Positions 7,976-17,582 of a stretch of DNA of 64,000 nt are shown here, piece by piece; positions within the stretch are counted from its first letter, which is position 1; each line of letters begins with the position of its first letter. Made by a program: the position numbers and the translations under genes. A model generated the notes under the pieces. The model made no database searches. It saw nothing but the letters and a program-made list of their open reading frames with translations, and had not been told where the DNA came from. Source of the DNA: Sulfurospirillum tamanense (GTDB taxonomy: Bacteria; Campylobacterota; Campylobacteria; Campylobacterales; Campylobacteraceae); the NCBI RefSeq assembly GCF_016937535.1, contig NZ_JAFHKK010000006.1:1-64000 (forward strand), written 5' to 3'.

Positions 7976-9541
7976 ATGTTAACCTACAAATACCGCAATT
8001 TTTACGAAATGGTCGAACACAACGCCAAGCACCGTCCTAAAGAGACGGTGTTGTTGGTGGATGAGCGCAAGGTTGACCATTTGAGGTTGAAGCAAAAGGT
8101 GGATACTTTTGCACGCTTTTTGGAGTTTAGTTCCATCAAAAATGGCGACAAAGTCGCGCTCATTATCGCAAATTCCGAAGAATTTATCGTCTCTTTTTTG
8201 GCGGTGACCAAGATTGGGGCGGTGGCCGTACCTCTTAACACTTTTTTGAAACGTGAAGAGTTTGAATATATTCTAAGCGATGCCCAAGCCAAACTGCTCA
8301 TCTGTTCTCCCGAATTTGCAGGGGAGACAAGCGGGTTGCTAGAGGCGACTCCTGTGGAAAAAATCGTCTGGACGGGACACTATGACAAGTTGGATGAGCG
8401 TAACTACAGCTTTGTGGAAATCACGGGCAGTATGGAGACCCACGAACAACTTGCCAAGGCGCCAAAGTTGGATGATTTGGCGTGCATCATTTACACTTCT
8501 GGCACCACGGGTAAGCCAAAAGGCGCCATGCTGAGTTACCGTAACATGCTTTCAAATATGGTGAGCGCTGATGAGGTCTTTCAAATCACTGCTAAAGACA
8601 GGTTTATTGTCTATTTACCTATGTTTCACTCCTTTACCTTGACAGTGATGGTGCTGTTGCCTTTGTACGCAGGCAGTTCCATGGTACTCATTAAATCAGT
8701 GTTTCCTTTTAGCAATGTTATGAAGCAAACCTTGCTAAAACGGGTCACGATTTTCTTAGGTGTGCCTACTATCTACAACGCCCTTTTAAAAGCGAAAATC
8801 CCGTGGTATTTTCTGTGGTTTAACAAGGTGCGTTTGTTTATCTCTGGGAGTGCGCCTTTGAGCGAACACGCGTTACAAGCGTTTAATCAACGCTTCAAGC
8901 GCGCGACTTTACTAGAAGGATACGGCCTAAGCGAATGTTCTCCCGCAGTGGCGGTGAATCGTTCCCAGAAGCAAAAACCGCTTTCTGTTGGCCCCGCACT
9001 TCCAGGGTATGAGGTTAAAATTGTGAGCGAAGAGATGATGGAACTTCCCTTAAGGGAAGTGGGGGAAATCATCGTTAAGGGCGATTGTGTGATGAAGGGC
9101 TACTACAACCGTCCTGATGCCACCGATGAGACGATTGTGAATGGCTGGCTTCGCACGGGAGATTTGGGCAAGATGGACGCGGAGGGATTTTTATACATCG
9201 TGGACCGTAAAAAAGACCTCATTATCTCTAAGGGCATCAACATCTACCCGCGCGAAATCGAAGAAGTGCTGTACAAGTTTGAAGGGATTGATGCGTGTGC
9301 CGTCATTGGGGTAAAGGATGAGAGCAATGACGAGGAAGTTTTGGCTTTCATTCAACTCAAAGAAGAGGTGGAAAGTATCCCTGAAATTAAACTCAAGCAG
9401 TATTTAAAATCCCACTTAGCAAATTTTAAAGTACCCAAGCATATTTATACTGTCGAAGAACTGCCTAAAAATGCAACAGGAAAAGTGCTCAAACGCGTGT
9501 TAAAAGAGCATGTTTTGAGTGGCAAATTCCCTCTAAAATAA
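7976..9541 (+). CDS. Long-chain fatty acyl-CoA ligase (AMP-binding)
   Basis: 521 residues of the ANL adenylating superfamily. The P-loop-like motif IIYTSGTTGKPKGAM lies near 170-185 and GYGLSECSP near 310. The hinge and linker GDLGKMDAEGFLYIVDRKKDLIISKGINIYPREIEEVLY is near 400-440, and the catalytic lysine region LPKNATGKVLKRVL is near the C-terminus. It would activate fatty acids as acyl-AMP and then acyl-CoA. It follows the FadL-type porin gene after 1 nt. No beta-oxidation genes are present here, so the acyl-CoA may serve lipid synthesis. Confidence 0.88.
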   Translation: MLTYKYRNFYEMVEHNAKHRPKETVLLVDERKVDHLRLKQKVDTFARFLEFSSIKNGDKVALIIANSEEFIVSFLAVTKIGAVAVPLNTFLKREEFEYILSDAQAKLLICSPEFAGETSGLLEATPVEKIVWTGHYDKLDERNYSFVEITGSMETHEQLAKAPKLDDLACIIYTSGTTGKPKGAMLSYRNMLSNMVSADEVFQITAKDRFIVYLPMFHSFTLTVMVLLPLYAGSSMVLIKSVFPFSNVMKQTLLKRVTIFLGVPTIYNALLKAKIPWYFLWFNKVRLFISGSAPLSEHALQAFNQRFKRATLLEGYGLSECSPAVAVNRSQKQKPLSVGPALPGYEVKIVSEEMMELPLREVGEIIVKGDCVMKGYYNRPDATDETIVNGWLRTGDLGKMDAEGFLYIVDRKKDLIISKGINIYPREIEEVLYKFEGIDACAVIGVKDESNDEEVLAFIQLKEEVESIPEIKLKQYLKSHLANFKVPKHIYTVEELPKNATGKVLKRVLKEHVLSGKFPLK

Positions 9542-9547
9542 CCCCAT

Positions 9548-9575
9548 CCCGAAACTCAAACCCCAGAGTTTCGGG
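9548..9575 (+). terminator. Hairpin after the acyl-CoA ligase gene
   Basis: CCCGAAACTC and GAGTTTCGGG form a perfect 10-bp stem with an 8-nt loop, starting 7 nt after the stop codon. The downstream T run is poor (AATCTCATTGTGATT), so termination may be partial, or the hairpin may stabilise the 3' end. The remaining DNA up to 9707 holds only a probable promoter (TATATT about 9673) for the next gene. Confidence 0.65.
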
Positions 9576-9707
9576 AATCTCATTGTGATTAAAAAATAGA
9601 CAAAATATTGGTATTTAACACTGTAATAATGACTACTTTTTAAGCACTTAATTTATTTAAAAGCCCACTTAGTCTATATTGTTACAAAATTCATCTAAAG
9701 GATACAT

Positions 9708-11348
9708 ATGGTTGAATGGCCAAAAAATAACGATGCTCTTGGAACGGCAAACCGCGGAAATGCGGCAGAATCAGGATTGTGTACTTTGTGTACTTCAGAT
9801 TGCAAGGGTAAATGCGAAACATGGATGTCAAGTATGGTGGGGCGAAAGCTACTCTACCCTAGAGACTTTGGTGCTACCACTTCGGGAGCGCGCAACACGA
9901 CACATGTGGGTGCCAGTTATAACTCTTTGCGTATTCAAGGGTACAACTACGGCTCTTCTGGGCTAAAAAATGGCCTAAGCAACGATCCTGATGATTGTCT
10001 TTTCACGAACGTTTCCCTTGAGGGTTCTTTTGGCGCAACAGAAAAGACAACATTTAAACTGCCCATCATGACAGGTGCGTTGGGCTCTACTGCCATTGCT
10101 AGCAAATATTGGGATTCGTTTTGTATCGGCGCGGCCCTTTCGGGGTACCCCATCGTGGTGGGTGAAAACGTCGTGGGCATTGATAAAGAAGCAGTCATCG
10201 AAAAAGGAAGAATCAAAAAAGCTCCCGAACTTGACCGACGTATTCAAACCTACCAGCGTTATTTTAGTGGCCATGGAGCTATCATTGTCCAACTCAACGT
10301 CGAAGATACGCGCAATGGTGTTGCAGAGTATGTAGTGGAAAAATACGGTGAAAGCGTAGTGATTGAGCTTAAGTGGGGCCAAGGGGCTAAAGACATCGGC
10401 GGAGAGATTCAAGTCAATAGCTTGGAATACGCGTTGTTTCTCAAAGAACGCGGGTATCTTTTAGACCCAGACCCCTCCTGTCCCGAAGCCCAAGAGGCGT
10501 TTGAAAGCGGTGCCATCAAAGCCTTTGCCCGCCACAGCCGTTTGGGCGGAACGAACTTGCAAGACGAAGCAGCCGTGAAGCAAGACTTCATGGAAAGCGT
10601 GGCGTATTTGCGAAAGATTGGGTTTAAGCGTATTTCTCTTAAAACGGGTTCTTATGGCAACGAAGCGTTAGCCATGGCTATCAAATATGCCAGCGAAGCC
10701 AAACTTGACCTTTTGACCATCGACGGTTCGGGCGGAGGTACGGGCATGAGCCCGTGGAACATGATGGAAACGTGGGGCGTGCCCTCCTTGCACCTTCACG
10801 CCCAAGCCTACCGCTACGCCAAAATCCTTGAAGCCCAAGGGGTTAAAGTGGTAGACATGGCTTTTGCAGGTGGTTTGGCCAGAGAGGACCACATCTTTAA
10901 AGCCCTTGCCCTTGGAGCACCTTTTACCAAGCTTATTTGCATGGGGCGTTCTTTAATGATTCCTGCCTTTTTGGGTTCAAACATCGAAGGGGCACTTAAG
11001 CCAGAACACAAAGAGAGAGTCTTTGGCCACTGGGAAAAACTCCCTGCAAGCGTGACAGAAAAAGGCACTCGCCCTGAAGAGATTTTTGCGGGGTATTATG
11101 AGGTGCAAAAGATGGTGGGCAAAACAGAAATGGCGAACATTCCCTATGGTGCTATTGCTTCTTTTACCTTGGCAGACAAGTTAGGCACAGGTCTTCAGCA
11201 GCTCTTGGCAGGTGCGCGCAAATTTAACGTGGGGAATATTGTCCGTGAGGATATTTTTTCTGCCAACGAAGAAACTGCCAAAATAACAGGCATTCCTTTC
11301 ATGCTTGACGTAGATGATGAAAAAGCCGTGGCTATTTTAAAGGCTTAG
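9708..11348 (+). CDS. FMN-binding glutamate-synthase-like protein with N-terminal Cys cluster
   Basis: 546 residues resembling the FMN/3Fe-4S synthase domain of glutamate synthase without the amidotransferase domain. The N-terminus has CTLCTSDCKGKC (C24, C27, C31, C35), which could bind an Fe-S cluster. The barrel has IELKWGQGAKDIGG, LKTGSYGNEALAMAIKYA, LLTIDGSGGGTG (FMN-phosphate region) and MAFAGGLAREDHIFKALALGA. No small subunit (GltD) is nearby, so whether it makes glutamate is doubtful; it may use another donor and substrate. AAAGGA precedes ATG 9708. Its 3' end overlaps the convergent sensor gene by 17 bp. Confidence 0.8.
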   Translation: MVEWPKNNDALGTANRGNAAESGLCTLCTSDCKGKCETWMSSMVGRKLLYPRDFGATTSGARNTTHVGASYNSLRIQGYNYGSSGLKNGLSNDPDDCLFTNVSLEGSFGATEKTTFKLPIMTGALGSTAIASKYWDSFCIGAALSGYPIVVGENVVGIDKEAVIEKGRIKKAPELDRRIQTYQRYFSGHGAIIVQLNVEDTRNGVAEYVVEKYGESVVIELKWGQGAKDIGGEIQVNSLEYALFLKERGYLLDPDPSCPEAQEAFESGAIKAFARHSRLGGTNLQDEAAVKQDFMESVAYLRKIGFKRISLKTGSYGNEALAMAIKYASEAKLDLLTIDGSGGGTGMSPWNMMETWGVPSLHLHAQAYRYAKILEAQGVKVVDMAFAGGLAREDHIFKALALGAPFTKLICMGRSLMIPAFLGSNIEGALKPEHKERVFGHWEKLPASVTEKGTRPEEIFAGYYEVQKMVGKTEMANIPYGAIASFTLADKLGTGLQQLLAGARKFNVGNIVREDIFSANEETAKITGIPFMLDVDDEKAVAILKA

Positions 11349-13974
11349 GTGTTATTACATGTAAAGGTTCAGGGGTATGAAAATAGTACCCCTGACACTT
11401 GGTGATGCCAAGAGCTTGGACATGCTCTAGTACCGTTTTTGAATGCACAAATTCCGCAACAACTTCCATGGAAGACTCTCTGGCAAAGGCCACAATTGCT
11501 GTAACAACTTTTTGGCAGTTGGCATCAACGTCGATGGTGCGTATGAGTGAACCATCGATTTTTATGTAATCGGCTTTGATTTTAAGTAGGTATTCAAAAT
11601 TAGAATAACCTGTGCCAAAATCATCAATAGCAATTTTTACCCCAAGGCGTTTCATGCGTTCAATGAAGGTTGAAATACGCTCAAAAGAGTCCACGCTTTC
11701 TGTTTCCACAATTTCAAGGGTCAATAATCCACCAACGCTAAAATGTGCGATATGCTCTTCTAAAAAGGCGACAAATTCTACATTGTAAACATCTTGGGCG
11801 GTGAGGTTGATAGAAAAAGGAACCCTAAAAGAAGAAAAATGGCCAAAAGAAGCGATGACAATGCGTTTTGTGAGCTCCAAATAAAGATTTGAGCGCTTTG
11901 CCACAGGTAAAAATAACGAAGGGGAGATAATCGTGCCATCTTCCTTTTCAAGACGCATTAATACCTCATAATGGCAAATGCTGTTGGTAGAAAGGTCAAA
12001 AATCCCTTGGGCATAAGCGAGAATTTTGTTATTTTCAAGGGCAGTTTTGATGATGCGTGTCCACTCGATATTGTGTTGATAGATTTGTAAAATACTCAAG
12101 TTGGTATCAAAGACAATCAACTCTTGTCCGTTGGTGCGCGCTTGGTCAAGGGCGGCTTGGGCTTCTTGAAAAGCATGGTCTGTGCCAAAAGCCACTCCAG
12201 CATGGGCGCCAACATCAAAATTAACATGCCCGACGGATTTTGAGGAGGTTTTGAGGTTTTGAATGCATTGGTGGAGAATAAGGAGAAAATCTTCTTTTTT
12301 GGCATGCATGCTTCCTAAAAAGGCAAAGGTGTCAAATGCAAAACGGTAAAGCGTGATGGGCTCTTTGTGGGTAAGGAGTTGAAGTTCTGTGGCACAAAGT
12401 TTTAGGAGTGACTCGGCAATATCTTGGCCGTAAAAACTAGACACATCCTTAAGGCCCGTTACTTTAATAAGCCCAAGTTTGTCGCCAAGTTGGATGCGAA
12501 TATCTTCGCGCAAGCGTTCAATGTTGGAAAGGCCAGTAAGGCGGTCGGTAATTTGCCTTTGGATACGCCGTTCTTGTTCCATTTGTTCTGTGATGTCGAT
12601 GCGCAATGCGATGTACTCTTGGATGTTGCCATGGGTGTCAAGGATGGGCATGATGGTGGAGCTAGCATAAAAGGTGTCACCGTTTTTAGCGCGATTTTTT
12701 AACACCGCTTTGAAAATACGCTTCGCTGTAATGGTTTCCCACAAGTTTTTAAAGGTGCTATCGAGCTCTTCGGGGTGGCGGATGAGGGCGTGGGTTTTTC
12801 CAATGAGCTCTTCCTTGGTGTAGCCGCTAATGCGACAAAATTCATGGTTGACATCTGTAATGACGCCATGGGGATCAGTTTTGGAGTAAATGGTGCTTTC
12901 TATGACGGCGTGTTTGTACTGGGAGAGGGCACTTTCGTGTTTTTTAATCGTCTCTTCATAGAGAGAAACATCCGCGAGTAAGCGTCGATTGAAGTAGCGT
13001 GAAATTGCATAGGCAACAATACTAAAAACAACCAAAAACAACGCCAAGAGGTAAAGATTGAGTTTTAGCCGTTCTAGGCTACGTTTTTTATAGGTCTCAA
13101 TATTTTCATTGAGGTGATCAAAATAAACACCCGTACCAATCACCCAATTCCAAGGCCGATACAATTCTAGGTAAGAGATTTTTTCGCGGGCGCTATTGTC
13201 GGTTTCACTAATGGGGTACACATAACGTGTGATGGCAAACCCTTTCTCTTTGAGTTGCTTAAGATAGTCTTCACGGTAGCGGTTACCAAGCTCATCCTTT
13301 GTATCAGAATCGATACGTAGGCCTTCTTTGTTTGGGTTGATAGGAAGCAAAATTTCTTTGGCAAATTCTTTGCCCCCATCTATGTTGTAAAGCTCCATAA
13401 TAAAGATATATCCACTGTTTTCTTTTCCAAAGCGAATGTAGCGCAGGGTGTCTAGGACACTTTGTTTTACCCGTTTTTCAAAGTAAGAGAGGCTTTGGTG
13501 CCCCAAAACATACACATCAAGCTCAGGAATGTAGTGCAAGTACCCCACTTCGTCTTGTTCTTTGTTGGCGTGATACCCCTCAAGGTCATGGTTAAGGGCA
13601 GCAGAATGAAATGCCAGACGGATGTCGTGATGTTGCGAAAAGCTCTCTGCCATGGTTGCTGCAATTTCTAGGCTCAAAGGCGCTTTGGAGGCCCGCAAGA
13701 GAGCGACAAATGCTTCGGTTTGCTCTTTGAGTGTGTTGCGAAAAGCAGTATGGGTTTCGTTGCGTTTGTGGTCAATGTAGGTGATGGCTTGAGTAATGGC
13801 GCTTTTATTGAGAAAAACACGCGACTGGAGCTCTTGGGTTTTAAATTGGGTAACTTCACTTTCGAGGTTTTGGATTTGGGTGAAAGCAAGCTGTGAACCA
13901 AATAAAATAACAATAGTAAAAATAATTAGCCACGAACTTAGCAAATGCCACCGAGAAAGCTTTTGTGCAAACAT
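11332..13974 (-). CDS. Membrane Cache-PAS-(degenerate GGDEF)-EAL protein, probable c-di-GMP phosphodiesterase
   Basis: About 880 residues. A first membrane helix (about 10-32) is followed by a periplasmic Cache sensor (GKENSGYIFIM and RPWNWVIGTGVYFD), a second helix near 310 and a PAS domain at about 345-465. The GGDEF-like domain has RFAFDTFAF where GGDEF should be, so it should not make c-di-GMP. The C-terminal EAL domain keeps the catalytic set: YEVLMRL, SINLTAQ, LEIVETE, IDDFGTGYSN, IKIDGS, VAEF and QGYYF. It is therefore predicted to hydrolyse c-di-GMP in response to an extracellular ligand. ATG 13974 follows AAGGAG at 5 nt. It is divergent from a related protein with the opposite pattern. 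Confidence 0.88.
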   Translation of the reverse strand: MFAQKLSRWHLLSSWLIIFTIVILFGSQLAFTQIQNLESEVTQFKTQELQSRVFLNKSAITQAITYIDHKRNETHTAFRNTLKEQTEAFVALLRASKAPLSLEIAATMAESFSQHHDIRLAFHSAALNHDLEGYHANKEQDEVGYLHYIPELDVYVLGHQSLSYFEKRVKQSVLDTLRYIRFGKENSGYIFIMELYNIDGGKEFAKEILLPINPNKEGLRIDSDTKDELGNRYREDYLKQLKEKGFAITRYVYPISETDNSAREKISYLELYRPWNWVIGTGVYFDHLNENIETYKKRSLERLKLNLYLLALFLVVFSIVAYAISRYFNRRLLADVSLYEETIKKHESALSQYKHAVIESTIYSKTDPHGVITDVNHEFCRISGYTKEELIGKTHALIRHPEELDSTFKNLWETITAKRIFKAVLKNRAKNGDTFYASSTIMPILDTHGNIQEYIALRIDITEQMEQERRIQRQITDRLTGLSNIERLREDIRIQLGDKLGLIKVTGLKDVSSFYGQDIAESLLKLCATELQLLTHKEPITLYRFAFDTFAFLGSMHAKKEDFLLILHQCIQNLKTSSKSVGHVNFDVGAHAGVAFGTDHAFQEAQAALDQARTNGQELIVFDTNLSILQIYQHNIEWTRIIKTALENNKILAYAQGIFDLSTNSICHYEVLMRLEKEDGTIISPSLFLPVAKRSNLYLELTKRIVIASFGHFSSFRVPFSINLTAQDVYNVEFVAFLEEHIAHFSVGGLLTLEIVETESVDSFERISTFIERMKRLGVKIAIDDFGTGYSNFEYLLKIKADYIKIDGSLIRTIDVDANCQKVVTAIVAFARESSMEVVAEFVHSKTVLEHVQALGITKCQGYYFHTPEPLHVITPKPLK

Positions 13975-14349
13975 CACCACTCCTTTGGCTAGGGGACTAG
14001 GGGAAGAAAACGCAGAAGGTACTTGCGTCGATAAGTGACACGAACTCCTTTTGGTTGTTAATGTGTATTATAACCCAATTTTGACGCAAAAACGAAAGAA
14101 TAATGCGCGCATTGTAGGCTTTACATGTAAAGCACATTGGAGAGAAAGTACTGTTACTTTTTGTAAAAAATATTAAGAAAGAGGATATTTTTAGGACTTT
14201 TTGCGCGTGAGTGAGGTATTTTTTAGCTAAAATTTCCGAGATTTTTTAGATAACTTTCACATATTTTAATCACGCCGCCTTTGTTTACATGTAGAGATAC
14301 TTCTTTTTCTGATGTTGATTCATCGCGCACATTATTAAGGAAATAGAGA
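13975..14349. promoter_or_regulatory. Intergenic region between the two divergent c-di-GMP protein genes
   Basis: 375 bp without a gene. It holds a minus-strand -10 candidate TATAAT (14072-14067) for the EAL protein, a perfect 16-bp palindrome GCTTTACATGTAAAGC (14118-14133), and a near copy TTTACATGTAG at 14284-14294 upstream of the GGDEF protein. A small inverted repeat ACGCA...TGCGT (about 14010-14028) lies in the leftward leader. AAGGA before TTG 14350 marks the rightward start. Confidence 0.55.
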
Positions 14350-17300
14350 TTGAATTGGTTTAAAAACAAGTTGTACTCTTGGAAGATTCACGTGGCGATT
14401 GTGTTGCTTGCTGGGGTTGTAGCTCTTGGTTGGCTCAATCACAACCGCGCCATACAAGAAAAAATCCAATTAGAAAAAAACCAAAGCACCTTTGAGTTGG
14501 CGTACCGTAGTAGCGTCCAGTTGTATGCTTTGATGGCAGAACAAGCGGTCAATTTGGAAATTCAACACCCTGTTGTGTTAAAAACCTTAAGACGCGCCGT
14601 GGAAGAAACAGCCAAACAAACTCGCGAGCAAGTGCGCCAAGAGTTGCAGGTTATGTTAAAAAACATGTACACCAATCTCCAAAAAAACAACCTCACTCAT
14701 GTGCATTTTCATTTACCCAATGGAGAGACTTTGTTGCGTCTTCATGCACCCCAATGGCATGGAGATTTTTTGTTTGAAGTGCGCCCTTTGGTACGCCGCG
14801 CCCATGAGACACGAGAGGCAATCCAAGGATTTGAAGCGGGCAAAACCCTTTTTGGACATCGGTTTATTTACCCGCTTTTTGATGAAGGGCTGTTTTTAGG
14901 GAGCGTTGAAATAGGCGTGCCTACGGCGTCTGTTTTGGGGACTTTGTACCAGTTAGACCCGTGGCGCGGGTATGCTTTTGTGGTCAATAATCACTTGGCG
15001 AAAAAAACGCTAAGCCAAACAAAAGAACACTTGCGTAATCCGATTTTGCTGGATGAGCAGTTTGCGATGGAAGTATTTCAAGACACAGACGCACCTCGCC
15101 CAGAAGGATTGGCAAAACTCAAAGCTATTGGGGCGGCCCTTTCGCAAAAAAAGGTGTTTTTGGAGGGGCTTAAAAAAGGAGAACCTTTTAGTGCGTATGT
15201 GCGGGTAAAAAAGGCCTTTTATGGGGTAACTCTTTTGCCTTTAGGAAAAGGAGAGCGGGGTGTTGAAGGATTTTTTCTCTCCTACCAGCACGATGAAACA
15301 CCGACGCAGTTATGGAAAGATTTTGTACTTGTTTTAGGATTAAGTAGCGCGTGGGGCGGGGTGATTTTTGTACTGCTGCTTGGGATGCAACGGTACGCCA
15401 GACGCTCACGAGCAGAACACAAAAAAATCCAAACCCTCTACGACACCCTCACTGAGGGAGTGTTTGTCATCAATAAAAAAGGGCAGATTGTGGATGTTAA
15501 TGCCGCAACGTGTGTTTTGTTGGGCTACGCCAAAGAAGAAATATTGGGTAAAGAAGCCCATCGCCTTTTTCATGTATCGTCTTCTGCGGGGGTTAACGCT
15601 TTGGACGAGTGCCCCATCTACCTTGCCCTGCTTAAAGAAGAAGTGTTTTCGAGCGACCAAGAAACCTTTACATGTAAAGAAGGGAAAAAGCTTGCCGTGG
15701 AAATTCAAGCCAAACCCCTAAAGCAAGAAAACCAAGAAGTTTTGATGGTGGTCACCTTTTATGACATCACGGCGCGCAGGGCAAACGAACAGCACATGCG
15801 CCTTTTGACCCATGCCCTTGAAGCGAGCGCCAATGCGGTGGTGATTACCAATAAAGAAGCTGTAATTCAGTGGGCAAACCCCGCCTTTGAGCGGATGACA
15901 GGTTTTAGCGCAGGCGAGGCGTTGGGGCGAAAACCCAAAGACTTGCTCAAATCAGGAAAACAAACAGAAGCCTTTTACGAAGCGATGTGGAGTACGATTT
16001 TATCAGGAAACGCGTGGCATGGAGAGTTGATAAATTGTAAAAAAGATGGAAAGTTGTACCACGAAGAGCTTAGTATCACCCCGTTAGTAAGCACTTTGGG
16101 CGAGGTGGAGCATTTTATTGCCATCAAGCAAGACATCACTGCGCGTAAAGAGCACGAAGAGAAGATTCACTCTCTGGCCTTTTACGATGCACTCACGGGG
16201 CTTCCTAATCGCCGTTTGTTAGAAGATAGGCTCAAAAGCGCCCAATCTTTTGCCAAGCGCCATGGCAAATACGCCGCGGTGTTGTTTTTGGATTTGGATA
16301 AATTTAAGCTCCTAAACGATACACGAGGACACGATTGTGGGGATGATTTTTTGCAACAAGTTGGCCAACGCATTCAAGCCGCCTTGCGAGAAAGTGACAC
16401 GGTGGCACGGTTTGGCGGGGATGAGTTTGTAGTGATTTTAGAAGGACTAGACGCTAATTTAGCCCAAGCAACCTTACATGTAAAGACCGTGACAAAAAAT
16501 TTGCACACGGTGTTAAACGCCCCTTATCTGCTCAAAGAAAAAGAGTATAAAGCAACAGTTAGCATTGGGGCAACGTTGTTTTTAGATGAAGGGAAGGATG
16601 AAGTGCTAAAGCGCGCAGACATTGCCTTGTACGAAGCCAAAGATGCCGGACGAGACCAGACGTATGTGTACGACAACGCCTTGCATCAAATAACCAGAGA
16701 ACGTGTGGCTTTGGAGAATGATTTGCGCCAAGCGGCCCAAGAAAAAACAGGTTTCGAGTTACTTTATCAACCCAAAGTAGACAGCCATGATACCATTGTA
16801 GGAGCAGAAGTATTTTTGCGGTGGCGTCACTCCCATCTTGGGTTGCTTGAGCCTAGGAAGTTTTTGATGATTGCAGAAGAGACGGGGTTGATTGAGCCTA
16901 TTGGGGCTTGGGTTTTTGAAGAAGTAGCCAAAGAGATGCAAGGGTGGAAAAACACCCCTTTAGAGCCTTTACATGTAAGCATCAATGTGGGTGAAAAGCA
17001 AATCTGCAGTGATTACCTTGTGCCCCAGGTTTGTCAAGCGTTTGGGGCATTTGATGAGGGACTTTCTCGGGTGCGCTTGGATGTTAAAGAGGCGGTATTT
17101 TTAAAACATGGGTTAGCCATGGAAAAAAATATGCAGCAGTTGTTTGCTATGGGTGTGCGTTTTTCTCTTGATGGCTATGGCGATAGTGTTGCTTTTTTTC
17201 GTCACCTTCGCACCCTTCCTTTTGATGAGGTGAAAGTGGGGCGATTGTTAACAGAGGATACCTCAGAAGAGATGGCTTTGATTTTGCAAACCGTGTTGGC

Positions 17301-17472
17301 GTTGTCTCATAATGCCAAGATGAATATTGTGGCAGAACAGGTAGAAACACCTCAGCAGCGTGAATATTTGGCGCAAAGCGGATGTAAACAGTTCCAAGGA
17401 TATTTGTTTGGAAAGCCGATGAATAAGGTGGCATTTCAAGCAGAAGTGATGGCGCGTCAGGTTTTGGTATAG
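14350..17472 (+). CDS. Membrane sensor-PAS-PAS-GGDEF-(degenerate EAL) protein, probable diguanylate cyclase
   Basis: 1040 residues starting at TTG (AAGGA upstream). A membrane helix at about 15-30 is followed by a periplasmic sensor (THVHFHLPNGETLLRLHAP resembles dCache_3), a second helix near 325, and PAS domains at about 360-480 and 490-605. The GGDEF domain has the intact signature RFGGDEFVVIL and an inhibitory RxxD (RESD) five residues upstream. The EAL-like domain is eroded: EVFLRW for EALLRW, LDVKEA for LExTE, and LDGYGDS for IDDFGTGYS, so phosphodiesterase activity is unlikely. It contains three TTACATGTAA copies (15668, 16474, 16969). Predicted to make c-di-GMP under sensory and product control. 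Confidence 0.88.
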   Translation: MNWFKNKLYSWKIHVAIVLLAGVVALGWLNHNRAIQEKIQLEKNQSTFELAYRSSVQLYALMAEQAVNLEIQHPVVLKTLRRAVEETAKQTREQVRQELQVMLKNMYTNLQKNNLTHVHFHLPNGETLLRLHAPQWHGDFLFEVRPLVRRAHETREAIQGFEAGKTLFGHRFIYPLFDEGLFLGSVEIGVPTASVLGTLYQLDPWRGYAFVVNNHLAKKTLSQTKEHLRNPILLDEQFAMEVFQDTDAPRPEGLAKLKAIGAALSQKKVFLEGLKKGEPFSAYVRVKKAFYGVTLLPLGKGERGVEGFFLSYQHDETPTQLWKDFVLVLGLSSAWGGVIFVLLLGMQRYARRSRAEHKKIQTLYDTLTEGVFVINKKGQIVDVNAATCVLLGYAKEEILGKEAHRLFHVSSSAGVNALDECPIYLALLKEEVFSSDQETFTCKEGKKLAVEIQAKPLKQENQEVLMVVTFYDITARRANEQHMRLLTHALEASANAVVITNKEAVIQWANPAFERMTGFSAGEALGRKPKDLLKSGKQTEAFYEAMWSTILSGNAWHGELINCKKDGKLYHEELSITPLVSTLGEVEHFIAIKQDITARKEHEEKIHSLAFYDALTGLPNRRLLEDRLKSAQSFAKRHGKYAAVLFLDLDKFKLLNDTRGHDCGDDFLQQVGQRIQAALRESDTVARFGGDEFVVILEGLDANLAQATLHVKTVTKNLHTVLNAPYLLKEKEYKATVSIGATLFLDEGKDEVLKRADIALYEAKDAGRDQTYVYDNALHQITRERVALENDLRQAAQEKTGFELLYQPKVDSHDTIVGAEVFLRWRHSHLGLLEPRKFLMIAEETGLIEPIGAWVFEEVAKEMQGWKNTPLEPLHVSINVGEKQICSDYLVPQVCQAFGAFDEGLSRVRLDVKEAVFLKHGLAMEKNMQQLFAMGVRFSLDGYGDSVAFFRHLRTLPFDEVKVGRLLTEDTSEEMALILQTVLALSHNAKMNIVAEQVETPQQREYLAQSGCKQFQGYLFGKPMNKVAFQAEVMARQVLV

Positions 17473-17582
17473 GTAAAAATAGCACAAATGTTCTTTTTTT
17501 CGTGATTTTGCTAAAAAACATTCGTCTTTAAGTTCCTTTTACTTAGAATGGTGTGCAATAAAACTGTGTCAAGGAGTCTACT

